The notes under the pieces are model-generated. The model was not told the origin of the DNA, made no database searches, and worked only from the letters and a program-made list of their open reading frames with translations. This document shows positions 29,905 to 41,550 of a DNA stretch of 64,000 nt, piece by piece; the first letter of the stretch is position 1; each line of letters starts with the position of its first letter. The stretch spans positions 81,219,001-81,283,000 of the forward strand of contig NC_088913.1 in assembly GCF_963576675.1 (NCBI RefSeq), given 5' to 3'. Origin of the DNA: Euphorbia lathyris (taxonomy: Eukaryota > Streptophyta > Magnoliopsida > Malpighiales > Euphorbiaceae). Position numbers and translations under genes: made by a program.

Positions 29905-31765
29905 GGTGAGATCCAGCGTGACAATGGCTTAAGTTGTGACAATGAGATTATTGTGTGACATAACAAAACTACGTAGTTTTGATGATAATTAAAAAGGGCA
30001 ATGTGGCAAATTGGTAAATAAAATGAAAAAGAGGATAGAAAAAATTGTTTTTTTTTCTTTAAAATGCATTTTTCCAACTTTTCCAATCTTGTTTTTCAAA
30101 AAATTTTATACCGTTGGACTCGTCTTAATTAAACGGTCATTTTAAGATCCATGGTGAACGGAATCCGGGTGGACGTTTTCCGGCGAGAAAAAACGTACCC
30201 ATAAAATTCTCAAAAAATTTCAGAAAATGTAAAACATTATTCTAAGAAACTTTAATTCTTGGATCGAAACATTATTTCTTACGGTTTAGTCTCAATAAAA
30301 CGTTTTCCTTAATTTTATCAATTTTACATGTTTCAACAATTTGTTGGGAATATACCGTAAGAAATCCCGCTTCGACCCAAGAATTAAAGTTTCTTAGAAT
30401 AATGTTTTACATTTTTTGAAATTTTTTGAGAATTTTTTCGGCACTTTATTTTTCGCCAGAAAACGCCCACCCGGATTCCGTTCACCGGAGTTTTTTTTAC
30501 TTGAACTTCAGGGATCTTAAAATGACCGTCTAAGTTAGACGAGTCTAATAGTATAAAATTTTTTGAAAACCAAGGTTAGAAATGTCGGGAAAATGTATTT
30601 TAAAGAAAAGAAATAAAACATTTTTCTGTTGGAACAATACAAGTATTATGTTGGAATAAATGGTACATTGATTTGGAACAAATGGTACACTGATTTGGAA
30701 CAATGTAAGTAGGACAAAAAACGTGTCCAGAAAATTATCAAAAAATTCAAAAACATGTAAAATATCATTTTAAAAAACTTTAATTCTTGGTTCAAAGCGA
30801 AATTCCTTACAGTTTTGACCCAATAAATTGTTGAAGCATGTAAAATTGATAAAATTAAGGAACAAGTTTTATTGGGACTAAACCGTAAGAAATCCCGCTT
30901 CGACTCAAGAATTAAAGTTTCTTAGAATAATGTTTTACAGTTTTTGGAATTTTTTAAGGATTTTCTAGGTACTTTTTTTCTCACGAGAAAACGCACACCC
31001 GGATTCCGTTCACCGGATTTTTTTTACTTGAGCTTTAAGAATCTTAAAATGACTGTCTAATTTAGATGAATCTAATAGTATAAAAAATTTCAAAAAACGA
31101 GGTTAGAAATGTCAGAAAAATGTATTTTAAAGAAAAGAAATAAAACAATTTTCTGTTGGAACAATATAAGTATTATGTTGGAACAAATGGTACACTGATT
31201 TGGAACAACGTAAGTAGGACGAAAAATTTGTCCAGAAAATTATCAAAAAATTCCAAAACATGTAAAATATTATTTTAAGAAACTTTAATTCTTGGCTTAA
31301 AGCGAGATTCCTTACATTTTTTACCCAAAAAATTGTTGAAGTGTGTAAAATGGATAAAATTAAGAAAAACATTTTTATTGGGACTAAACCGTAAGAAATA
31401 TCGCTTCGACCCAAGAATTAAAGTTTCTTAGAATAATGTTTTACATTTTATAAATTGTTTTTAGAATTTTCTGGACACTTTTTTGCTCGACGGAAAACGC
31501 CCACCCGGATTCCGTTTACCGGAATTTTTTTTACTTGAGCTTCATGGATCTTAAAATGACCGTTTAATTAAGACGAGTCCAACGGTATAAAATTTTTTGA
31601 AAACGAGGTTGGAAAAGTTGGGAAAATGCATTTTAAAGAAAAAAATAAAACAATTTTCTTTTTCCTTTTATTTACAAATTTGCCACCTTCTTTTGGTTAA
31701 TTATAAAATTGGTCATTGTCACACAATAAGATTTGTCACATCATAAAGATGTGTCACACATGATC
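29905..31765. mobile_element. Long terminal-inverted-repeat element with internal ~520-bp tandem units
   Basis: The left arm (GAGATC..GTGTGACA, then GACTCGTCTTAATTAAACGGTC and CACCCGGATTCCG-type blocks) is mirrored by the right arm at about 31470-31765, with arms of roughly 280 bp. Inside, a unit beginning CCGTAAGAAAT(C/A)(C/T)CGCTTCGA repeats at about 30355, 30883 and 31389. No coding capacity or TSD is found. The right end abuts the eEF1A fragment. Confidence 0.65.
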
Positions 31766-32140
31766 TCTCCTCTCCAGTCTCAACACGACCCACTGGGACA
31801 GTACCGATACCACCAATCTTGTAAACATCCTGAAGAGGTAGACGAAGGGGCTTGTTTGATGGCCTCTTTGGCTCATTAATTTGGTCAAGAGCATCAAGCA
31901 GGGTGGGTCCCTTGTACCAGTCAAGGTTGGTTGATCTCTCAATCATGTTGTCACCTTCGAACCCAGAGATGGGCACAAATGGAATTTTATCAGGGTTGTA
32001 TCCAACCTTCTTGAGGTAGGAGGAGACTTCCTTGACAATTTCTTCATACCTAGATTTAGAGTACTTGGGAGTTGTGGCGTCCATCTTGTTGCAACAACAT
32101 ATCATTTGCTTGACACCAAGGGTGAAAGCAAGGAGAGCAT
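31766..32140 (-). pseudogene. eEF1A (translation elongation factor 1-alpha) internal fragment
   Basis: The minus strand encodes about 125 residues of plant eEF1A without an interruption: [40 protein letters not shown] and [15 protein letters not shown], covering the end of the GTP-binding domain (NKMD motif) and the start of domain 2. Both ends are abrupt: one joins the inverted-repeat element, the other joins a truncated chromovirus LTR with ~4 bp of microhomology (GCATG). It lacks a start, promoter and the rest of the protein, so it is a displaced fragment. Confidence 0.92.
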
Positions 32141-32315
32141 GTGTTGCGTTCTCTGGAGACCTGTTGCTCGTTGTTGCAGGTGCAACGGTCTATTAAGAGC
32201 TGCAACTTTGTAATTGATACCATGAATGAATTTGCAGAATCTCTTTCTCTCTCAAAATCTTGTGTTTCTTATTCTTTTTCCCTCATCTCCTTCTTCTTTG
32301 ATTTATCTGGTATCA
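32141..32315 (+). repeat. Truncated 5' LTR of the chromovirus
   Basis: It matches the last ~170 bp of the LTR at 44573-44850, except for a small TC repeat difference. The first ~105 bp are missing and replaced by eEF1A sequence. It ends CTGGTATCA. Confidence 0.9.
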
Positions 32316-32317
32316 TT

Positions 32318-32329
32318 TGGTATCAGAGC
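32318..32329 (+). other. Primer-binding site, tRNA-iMet type
   Basis: TGGTATCAGAGC, two bases after the LTR end. Confidence 0.9.
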
Positions 32330-32394
32330 GTTCTTTCCTCATCGGAAATACGCTTCCAGTAACTCACTCTCCCGTCGAATCCAAATCACTTCCG

Positions 32395-33607
32395 ATGGCC
32401 GCTGGAACTCGAGCTCAGGAACTCAAACAGATTGAGGATAACCTCAAATCAATGGTGAAGGGCATGTTTGTGGAGCACAGCAGGAAGCAGGAACAATGGC
32501 TAGAGGAAATGTTGACCCAACAACAGGGCTCCATTGTTCATGAGCTGAAACATTACATGGCTACTCTCAACACTTCAACTTCATCGCACAATAGGCCTCC
32601 TGATCGTAATATCAATATTAGTTCTAATCTTGAGCAGCCATATCAACTCTCCACACGATTTGCTAAGGTGGAATTTCCTCGTTTTGACGGAACAGAGCTT
32701 GAAGGGTGGTTGTTCAGATGTGAGAGATTTTTTCAGATTGACAGTACTCCACCTGAATCGATGGTGAAGCTTGCTTCTCTTCACTTGGGAGGTCGAGCTT
32801 TGGAGTGGCACCAAACTTACTTGAAGAACAGAGGGTCTCTAACAGATCCGCCATGAGTGAGTATGTGAAGGCCATTAAAGGGAGATTTGGGGAGAGGATC
32901 TATGAAGATCCTATGGCTGACTTGAAAAGGCTCACACAAACTGGTAATCTCCTGGATTATCTTGAATCTTTTGATGTATGCTCTCATAAGGTATCCCTCT
33001 CAGAAGAAAATATCTTAAGTTGTTTTCTTAATGGTCTTAAAGATGAAATTGGTTATCCCCTGCAAATGCTAGGCCCTAAAACTTTGCAGCAAGCTTATGC
33101 TCTTGCTAGAATGCAGGATATTATTTGAATGCAGTGAAGTTGGGAAAAACTTCTACCAATCGATTTACCTCAAATCCCTCATCTGTTATACCTTACAAGC
33201 CACCACCACCCTTATTGCCTACCCCAACTACACAAAAGATACCTTCACATCATCCCTTACCAGCTAACAGACCTCAAGTTTTTCCACCCAACACCCCAAA
33301 ACCCAAGGCTCGAAGACTCACTGAAGCTGAGATTGCTGATAAAAGGTCCAAGAACCTTTGCTTCTGGTGTGATGAAAAATTCACCCCTGGCCACCAATGC
33401 AAGAAAAAGTACCTACACATGATCATGGTCCAGGAATGTCCTGAGGACCTAGAAGAGGCAAACCATGAAGAGGAGGTCTCCAATGAAGAAGTTCCGTTGA
33501 TCTCTCTGTGTGCAATGGGGGGGTCCCTCTACCGGATCACCATAAATAATGAGGCTGGAAGGATGGTTCAAGAAACAATTATTGCATATCTTGGTAGATT
33601 CTGGTAG
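32395..33607 (+). pseudogene. Chromovirus Gag
   Basis: The ATG at 32395 starts MAAGTRAQELKQ. The Gag domain is recognisable (FAKVEFPRFDGTELEGWLFR, LASLHLGGRALEWHQTYL, FGERIYEDPMADLKRL), and a zinc knuckle CFWCDEKFTPGHQC lies near 33360. Frame changes near 32840 and 33122 break it. Confidence 0.88.
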
Positions 33608-33956
33608 TACACATAACTTCTTGGATCTGTCTATGGCAAAAAGATTGGGGTGTCAATTGCAATCAATTATGCCAGTCCAGATTGTAGTTGCTAATGGCCA
33701 AGTAGTGAGGTGTTCCCAAGTTTGCCAGAATTTTTGTTGGAAGGTACAAAATCAGGAGTTTGTGGCTGACTTCTTAGTAATGAACTTGGGAGGTTGTGAA
33801 ATGGTCCTTGGAGTCCAATGGTTGGTTACCTTGGGGGATATCACTTGGAATTTCAATTCCTTGAGTATGACTTTCCAATTGGAAAATATTTCTTATTGTT
33901 TGCAGGGTGTTAACACAACAAGGGTGCAAGTTATTTCTGAAAGCAACATGATTTGA
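33549..33956 (+). pseudogene. Chromovirus aspartic protease
   Basis: The active site ILVDSGSTHNFLD is intact, followed by CEMVLGVQWLVTLGDITWNF. It is in a different frame from the preceding Gag section, and it is followed by a TGA before the RT begins. Confidence 0.88.
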
Positions 33957-34133
33957 TTGCTTAATCATGGCTATGCAGCTTTCCTGGCACAAGTTCAACA
34001 GGCTGAAGGATCACCTCAAGGATCTCCTCATTCAATTCCTAAGGAGCTGGAACCCTTGCTGCTAGAATTTCACTTCTTATTCGATAAGATCACCGCACTC
34101 CCTCCCTAAAGAGCTCAAGATCATAGGATCCCC

Positions 34134-35853
34134 TTGATTGAAGGAGCTGCACCAGTGAACATCAGACCATATAGACACGCAGCTATGCAGAAGGATGTTG
34201 TTGAGGCAATGGTGCATGAACTACTGGACAATGGCACTATTAGACATAGTGTTAGCCCATTCTCTTCTCCTGTGGTCCTAGTCAAGAAAAAGGATAACTC
34301 ATGGAGAATGTGCATTGACTATAGGGAACTCAACAGTAAAACTGTGAAAGACAGGTTTCCTATACCCAGGGGCGTATACAGGGGGGGCCTGGGGGGGGCC
34401 TGGCCCCTCCGGCCGCCGAAATCACCATGGTCACGAATAGTTTCGGCTCCCCCAAATATTAATGTATATACACTCTGCGTAGTAATATTTCATTGTTTAA
34501 AGGTAGATTAGATGGTTAAAACACTTGTTTCTTTTTAAAAGGTCCTAAGTTCAATTCCCCCTAACCTCAATTTATTTTAGAAAGTGTTTATTTATTTAAA
34601 TTTTATTTTTCAATAATTATAAAACTATGTTACCATTATTAATTAATTTATTTATTTCTATAACATTTTTGAACTCATTTTTATTATGTCTTTTCCATTA
34701 AAAAAATTAATTTCTTATTTTTGAGACTCAAACAACTTAATTTCTAAATTAAATTTTAAAATTTTAAAACTAAAACTGTAAAAATGTTATAATTTTTTTA
34801 GAAACTAGTATTGAACTAATAAAAAAATTTAAATATATTTCATTACGTGTTTGGCTTGTCCAAAATTCAAAATTTCAATATTTTAGACCTATTAGGTACT
34901 ACATAAATCCAAATTTCTAATTTTTTTAGGCCTGTTAGGCATTTCTAAATCCAAATTTCTATTTTTTTTGGCTTGTTAGGCCTCTCTAAATCCTAATTTC
35001 TAATATATATTTTTGACTTGTTAGGCCTTTTTAAATCTAAATTTTTAATTTTTTTGGCCTGATAGGCCTCCATAAATCCAAATTTCCAATTTTTTTTCCT
35101 CTTAGGTCTCCTTAAAATTGGTTCTTGACCATTCAAATTATAACACGCATATATAAAAAAAAATTAAGCAAGTTCGAATTAGTAAAAAAAAAAAATTCTC
35201 AAACGCAGTGTAAAATCGGCCCCCCCAACCTACTAATCCTATATTCGCCACTGCCTATACCCATTATAGAAGAGCTTTTGGATGAACTTCATGGTGCTTG
35301 GGTTTTCTCCAAACTGGATCTCACTTCTGGTTATTATCAAATTAGAATGCATTCTTCGGATATTCCCAAAACTGCTTTCAGAACTCATGAGGGTCACTAT
35401 GAGTTTGTAGTGATGCCCTTTGGATTAACAAATGCACCTTCAACCTTTCAAAGTTTAATGAACTCCATTTTTAAAGATTCCCTTAGGAAATTTGTCCTGG
35501 TCTTTTTTGATGACATCTTGGTTTATAGCAGGGACTTGGAATCTCATCTGCAACATCTTAGATGGGTTTTTATGAAGTTACAGGAACACAAGCTCTTAGC
35601 CAAGAAGAGCAAATGTGTGTTTGGAAGCTCATCTGTTGAATACCTAGGGCATGTTATTCAGGGAGGAGGAGTGACTACTGATCCTAGGAAGATAGAGGCT
35701 GTAGCAGCTTGGCCCATCCCAGTTAATCTTAAACAATTGTGTGGATTCTTGGATTTGGCTGGTTACTACAGACGATTTATCAAGCAATATGGGGTAATAA
35801 GCAAGCCATTGACAGATTTGTTAAAGAAGGATGGGTTCCTATGGGGGGGATAA
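34134..35853 (+). pseudogene. Chromovirus reverse transcriptase, split by a hAT-like insertion
   Basis: The first part (34134-34366) has VVLVKKKDNSWRMCIDYREL and ends at FPIP. The second part resumes at 35254 with [54 protein letters not shown], the catalytic [12 protein letters not shown], and SVEYLGHVI. The frame is lost again near 35848 in a G run. Confidence 0.92.
34367..35253. mobile_element. hAT-like element, 887 bp, inside RT
   Basis: A perfect 8-bp TSD CCTATACC (34359-34366, 35254-35261). Ends are CAGGGGCGTATACAGG and the inverted CAGTGGCGAATATAGG, each followed by a G-rich block. Internal degenerate repeats of TAGGCCT..TAAATCCAAATTT match the element at 27224-28192. Confidence 0.9.
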
Positions 35854-37254
35854 AGCTGAAGCTGCCTTCAACAGACTAAAATTGGCTCTCACTAGTGCAC
35901 CAGTTCTTGCTTTACCTGACCCAGATAAGTTGTTTGTAATTGAAACTGATGCTTGTGATGTTGGTATTGGTGCTATTTTGATGCAGGAGGGGCATCCAAT
36001 TGCTTATATTAGTAAGGCCCTGGCTCCTAGGCACCACTCTTTGTCTGTGTATGAAAAGGAGCTGCTGGCAGTGGTGTTTGCTGTCAAGCATTGAGATCAT
36101 TATGTTTCTCACAGGCGTTTTCTTATCAAGACAGATCACAAATCTTTGAAATTCTTGTTGGAACAAAGAATTACTACCAGCCATCAACAAAAGTACATTG
36201 CCAAACTTTTTGGCTATGATTTCGAGATATCTTACCAGCAAGGCAAGGAGAATACTACAGCAGATGCCCTATCCAGGTTACCTGCAGCTGAGTTGGCAAC
36301 CCTTACTGTGTCTACTCCAGTTTATAGCTTGCTACCTGAAATTGAAGCTAGCTGGTTACAAGATCCTCAATTGCAATCCCTTATTGAGGATTTGAAGAAG
36401 GGACAGCCAGTCAAAGAAGCTTACACATGGAAAGATTCTCTGCTGAGAAGGAAAGCGAGGTTAATGGTGGGCAATGACAAAGAACTGAAGTTCAAACTGC
36501 TACAACTGGTTCATGATTCCTCTTCTGGGGGGCACTCTAGAGTCCAAGCAACTTACAAGAGGCTGCAACAGTTTTTTTATTGGAAGAATATGGAGAAGGA
36601 TGTGCGCAATTATGTAAGAGAATGCATGGTGTGCCAGACTTGCAAATATGAAACATTGAGCACTCCTAGGTTGATGCAACCTTTACCTATTCCTGAGAGC
36701 ATTTGGACTGACATAATTATGGATTTTATAGAAGGTTTACCTAAATGAAAAGGTAAGGAAGTGATAATGGTGGTAGTGGACATATTAAGTAAATACGCTC
36801 ATTTCCTTGGCCTGGGGCACCCCTACACTGCCATTGATGTTGCTCAGTTATTTCTTGATAACATCTACAAACTTCATGGATTGCCAGCATCGATTGTCTC
36901 AGATCGTGATCCAGTGTTTGTCAGTGCTGTTTGGTCTGAATTATTTAAGTTGTAAGGAGTAGAGTTGCTTAAGTCTACTGCCTATCACCCTCAAACAGAT
37001 GGGCAGACAGAAGTGGTGAATAGATGTTTGGAGACTTACCTGCGTTGTATGACCCATGAGCATCCTAAACTATGGGCTCATTGGTTACCCCTGGCAGAAT
37101 GGTGGTATAACACCACATTTCACTCCTCACTTCAGATGACTCCCTATGAAGCTGTATATGGAGTCTTTCCTCCTTTGCACATTCCTTATTACCCTGGGGA
37201 TTCAATGATCACTTCTGTGGATCAGTTACTCAAAGATAGGGAGGTTGCTTTACA
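35831..37254 (+). pseudogene. Chromovirus RNase H and integrase core
   Basis: RNase H: VIETDACDVGIGAILMQ, YEKELLAVVFAVKH, LIKTDHKSLKFLLEQ. Integrase: zinc region (HDSSSGGHSRV ... CMVCQTCK), then WTDIIMDFIEGLPK, ASIVSDRDPVF and TDGQTEVVNRCLETYL, so the Asp-Asp-Glu triad is conserved. Stops at 36092-36094, 36746-36748 and near 36953 and a frameshift near 35848 inactivate it. The frame is interrupted at 37254 by the CACTA element. Confidence 0.92.
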
Positions 37255-37594
37255 CACTACAACAAATCATCACTTGCGCCACGAATCATGCCACGTGAAT
37301 TGAAAATCTGTGGCATATTTTCGTTTAGCCACGGGAAAAATAGATTGAACTACAAACTTATGATTTCTTAATATTTTTATGCCACGGGTACTTTTTTTCC
37401 GTAGCAAACGTATACTTTCGCCACGAAATTTGCCACAGTAATTATTTTTTTTATGATTAAATCTATTTATGCCACAAAATTTTTTTACTCGTGGCATAAA
37501 ACTTATACAATTGAGTAACTCATTTGTGGTAAAAAAATTCACCTAATTTCAACACAATAGTTTGTTTACAATAAAAAAATTATATTAAAAAAAA

Positions 37595-38935
37595 GGGTAA
37601 ATTCCAAAAAAAACCTATGTGGTTTGATGTTGTTCCAAAAAAACCCTTGTGGTTTGTTATTACAAAAAAAAAAGGACTGTGGTTTGCGCCGTTACCCGAA
37701 AAACGGAAATGGGCTTAACACCGTTAATTTGCTGACGTGGCACATGGGTAAAACAGGAAATTCGAATTTTTTATATTTTTTTATTTTTTTTCCTTTTCTC
37801 TCTCCTCCTTCATCTTCTTCCTTCTCCATTCTTCTTCTTCCTCTTCTCTCTCCTCCTCCTTCTTCCTTCTCTCCTCCTCCTTCTTCTTCTTCCTTCTTCT
37901 TCTTCTTTTTTCTTCTTCTTCTTCCTCTCTCTCTTTTCTTCTTTTTTTCTTCATCTTTTTTTTAATTTCCAGAATTCTGGAAAATTCCAAAATTCTGGAA
38001 AATTCCAGAATTCTGGAAATTTTCCAGAATTTCTGGAAAATTAAAGGGAGACAGTTTCCTAAAGATTTTCACATCTCAGATCACGCTGAACCTTACTCTT
38101 CCTTTATTATATTGTATATTAATGATTTGCACATGATGAACAAATCCATCGGATCAGATTTAAGCTTATTAAAATCTGAAAGCATGCTAAGAACCGTGCA
38201 TATGAACACCACTAATGTATATACAATATGGAAACATATAAATAAATTGTAGACTAAAAAATCTGAGAAATGATAACTATAAATATGAAAAGTTCAGTTC
38301 ATCTCTGTTTGTTCAAATGAAGAGCAGAGAGAGACGATGTCTATGTTAAGCTCCTTTCCTTCCTCGCTTTTGCTTCCCTCATCATCATCATCAAACTCGA
38401 CCTCTTCTGCCCTTCCTTCTCTCTCTCTCTTACGCCGTCGTTTCATTCCATGGATTTGGTGGCAAAGACTAATTCTGGATATGAATTGTACAAAAATGAT
38501 TTCCATAAATCTAGAAAATTTCTAGATTTTCGGAAATCTGTCCACATTTCTAGAAATCTGGAAATTTTCCAGATTTCTTCGAGTGGTGGATTTTTTTTAA
38601 AAATAAGAATAGAAAAGAAGAAGGAGGAGGAAGAAGAAGAAAAAGGAAGAAAAAGAAGGGAGAAGGAAGAAAAAGAAGGAGGAGAGAAGGAAGAAGAAGA
38701 AGGGAGAAGGAAGAAGATGAAGGAGGAGAGAGAAGAGGGAAAAAAATAAAAAAAATAAAAAAAATCGAATTTCCTGTTTTATCCCTGTGTCACGTCAGCA
38801 AATTAACGGTGTTAAGCCCATTTCCGTTTTTCGGGGTAACGGCGCAAACCACAGTCTTTTTTTTTGTAATAACAAACCACAAGGGTTTTTTTGGAATAAC
38901 ATCAAACACTGGAGTTTTTTTTTTGGAATTTACCC
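37595..38935. mobile_element. Large MULE-like MITE with purine/pyrimidine hairpin arms
   Basis: Ends GGGTAAATTCCAAAAAAAAC and the inverted GGGTAAATTCC at 38925-38935, with arms of ~170 bp including TTAACGGTGTTAAGCCC. Flanks TAAAAAAAA and TAAAAAAGA suggest a 9-bp TSD. Inside, a CTT-rich tract (37785-37960) faces a GAA-rich tract (38610-38747), and the centre has clustered CCAGAATTCTGG palindromes (37970-38037). It is nested in the CACTA element. Confidence 0.75.
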
Positions 38936-38939
38936 TAAA

Positions 38940-41225
38940 AAAGATTCGATGTTGCGGGAACAAATTCTAATTTAGGTTTCTTTTTCCATTTACTTTTTGT
39001 TAAACTTCTCCATGCCAGATCCCTTGAACTTCCTAGGTTATTCTTTCTTTGTTCTCTCTTCAGCATCGCTCCCCATCAATTTTCGGCCACCACAAACCAC
39101 CACACACAAAATCACACAACATCGTATCTCTTTTTCTTTCTGTCTTCTTATTTGCGGTGATTGCGCACTATTTTGTTTTGCTCGATCCTGAAGGAGTTAT
39201 GTTCAGAAGATCTCTGTATTCAATTTGTTCACATTGAATTTGTTAGAGTTTGTTAGACTCTGATGTTCAGGAGGATTACTAATGGAGTTGAGTTAAAGCA
39301 ATAAGAATCTCTACCCCTAATTCTCAATTTGAGGTTTGTCATCTTCAAACCCTAATCAAATTATCTGGATAATTTAGTTGTGTTAAGTTGGTTTGTTTAT
39401 ATTGCAGTTTTAATTTATCATACCTCTGTCTTTTCATTTTTATTATTTATGTTTTATTGGCGAAGTTCCTGCTATTTTGAAACTAGCATTATTGCTAATT
39501 TTGGTAGTTTTCAGGTTACTAAGTAATAACAAAAGATCTAAAACGAAATGTTTTTTCCATGCTAAACACAGGTGTGTTCTGTTCTTCCATCTGGTTCTAT
39601 CAGATTTGCATTCCCGTAACATCAGTGCATGAAGTTAAAAAATGGTGCTTTAAGTGAATTAATTTTTTCTCTAAGAGAGAAAGCCTTATAATTTGAAACA
39701 ATAAACTACTCTTAAACGTTCTTTAAGCTTGCTTTTAAATTCTAAATATGTTTAGAAATGCATCATTTAGTTTTGCCCTGCCACTGAGATTTGCCACTGA
39801 GATTTTGCAACAGAGGTAATTTTTTATCTGTGCCATGTTTTAGTAGTATGTATTAGTTTTTGAACACTTTTTAAATTTGAGCATGGTTCTATTATGTTCA
39901 AGTTGTCCTGAATTTCAAGACATTATGGAATGGCAGCACTGTCCCAATTGATAGAGTTTGTGAATTTGTGTCCGGAGAATCTCCAAATCCTTGTATAGGA
40001 CATAATTCTTCTGTTCTGCTTGATATTGTGTTTCTTTGGCTTCTGTCAACTCACTTAATTACCTATCATTTTTGTTATACATAGGATAAAGAGTTAAAAA
40101 TATCCATAAATGATGGATTCTGAAGACACCAATGGAGGACTATCCTTTTCTGGAAAGGAGAGAGTCGAATACAGGACGCCTCTAAGGAAATCGCTTTTGG
40201 GTATGTAATTTTGCATTTATTTATTATTTTTACTTCGTTTTTATTATTTATTTTGTTTATTATGGTTTGTGTTGGAAGGAAAGCAAATGGAATTTTTGAA
40301 ATTCCATATTCCTCCTTGTTTGTTGCTGCTAGGAAGTTTTTATACATTTTGATTATTAAAATGGAGACTTGAGTTTATTTCCATTTTTAAATTGATTCTA
40401 TTCTTGAAGAAGTAATAAAATGACTCTTTTTCCTTTTTTTACCCTCCACTGAATGTTATGGATAATCTACAGATTAGTATGTGTCTCTTTAATTAATGGT
40501 AAAAGTTCTATAGGTCTTGATGTTCTTGCAATTGCAAAATGGGAAGAATTTGATGCAAATGCGTTCAAGGTACCCAGAGAAAAAGTTATCTCTGTTTCTG
40601 CATCTATGGATGAGAAATACATCATATATGTCATAAAGAGGTACAATTTTTCTCTAAGAGATAAATAATAAGACTATGTCGCTTCCTCTTCTAAGTAATT
40701 CAAAGTATAATCTTTCTCTTCCTTTTTAATATTTTTTTTCTCATTTGGGACCCTTCAAGACACTTGTTCCAAATAAGTAACTTTAAAAAAACCCTATAAA
40801 ACTGCCCCTATGTCACCAAGGCGAGCCTTTGGCAACTGCCCCTTGGCGCAAAATGGCGGGGGTGTCATGGTGCTAAGGCTTGCGCCTGCTACACCATGTG
40901 TCAAAGGCGCGCCTTAGGCGCACCTTTAATAACTATGGAAGATAATACAATTGTGTCTTTGATCTTGACTAAAAAATTAACTAAACAAATTCATATTTTG
41001 CAATGGCATCAACCAAACTAATAGCAACATGTTAGTGCACTGATCTATATTTTGTTCATGAAATTATCTCCATTGTTTTAATATATGGTCAAGCAAAGGA
41101 AGTAAAGAGAATTAATTATGTTTCTTTTGTGTACAGGTGCAACCTTGGGTTCTATTCTTCCAGTGAAAGCAGTAGTTATGCTTCATCGGCTGTACAGCTC
41201 AAAGAAAATTGACAAAATATCAGTC
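38940..41225 (+). other. CACTA interior with unidentified exon-like fragments
   Basis: Codon-like, less AT-rich islands are bordered by splice-like signals. 40111-40200 encodes MMDSEDTNGGLSFSGKERVE and onward, then GTATG. 40512-40640 encodes LDVLAIAKWEEFDANAFKVP and REKVISVSASMDEKYIIYVI, then GTACA. 41137-41208 encodes NLGFYSSSESSSYASSAVQL. I do not recognise the source gene or genes. A GC-rich patch at 40800-40925 resembles GCGCCTTAGGCGC-type dispersed repeats. Confidence 0.4.
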
Positions 41226-41550
41226 CATTATTGACAAGTTTTTTCCTGCATGGTTTTCAATTTAGTTATTTAATTTTGAAGGAACAAAAGTGATACTGCT
41301 ATATTCTTTGAACATATATTTAAATATGTGAAAATGGAGCATAGTAGTATCTTAGTGGATATATTTGGTGAAATTGTGAAATTTTAGAGATTTTAAAGAA
41401 AAGAAGAGATAATTGGTTGTTTTAATGAATCAAAATCATAGTAATTAGAACATTAGGTTGATAATTGGTTGTTTTAATGAATCAAAATTATTCGTCTGCC
41501 ACTGAGTAGAAGTTTTCCTAAGATTTGGTTGTTAATCATCATTGGTGCAG

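Noticed and set aside
29802..30086. ORF with IYIYIY repeats
   Set aside because: It is a translation of the (TA)n microsatellite.
31719..32105. A host eEF1A gene
   Set aside because: Only about a quarter of the protein is present, both ends are abrupt junctions with mobile elements, and there is no promoter or start.
36092..36955. Programmed stop readthrough in the chromovirus integrase
   Set aside because: Three unrelated stops plus frameshifts in one gene are simple decay.
37624..37990. Ser/Phe-rich and Glu/Lys-rich ORFs on opposite strands
   Set aside because: They are translations of the CTT/GAA low-complexity tract of a MITE.
40800..40925. GC-rich island, possible promoter or RNA gene
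   Set aside because: The GCGCCTTAGGCGC-type sequence looks like a dispersed GC-rich repeat common in plant genomes; no tRNA boxes or ORF.
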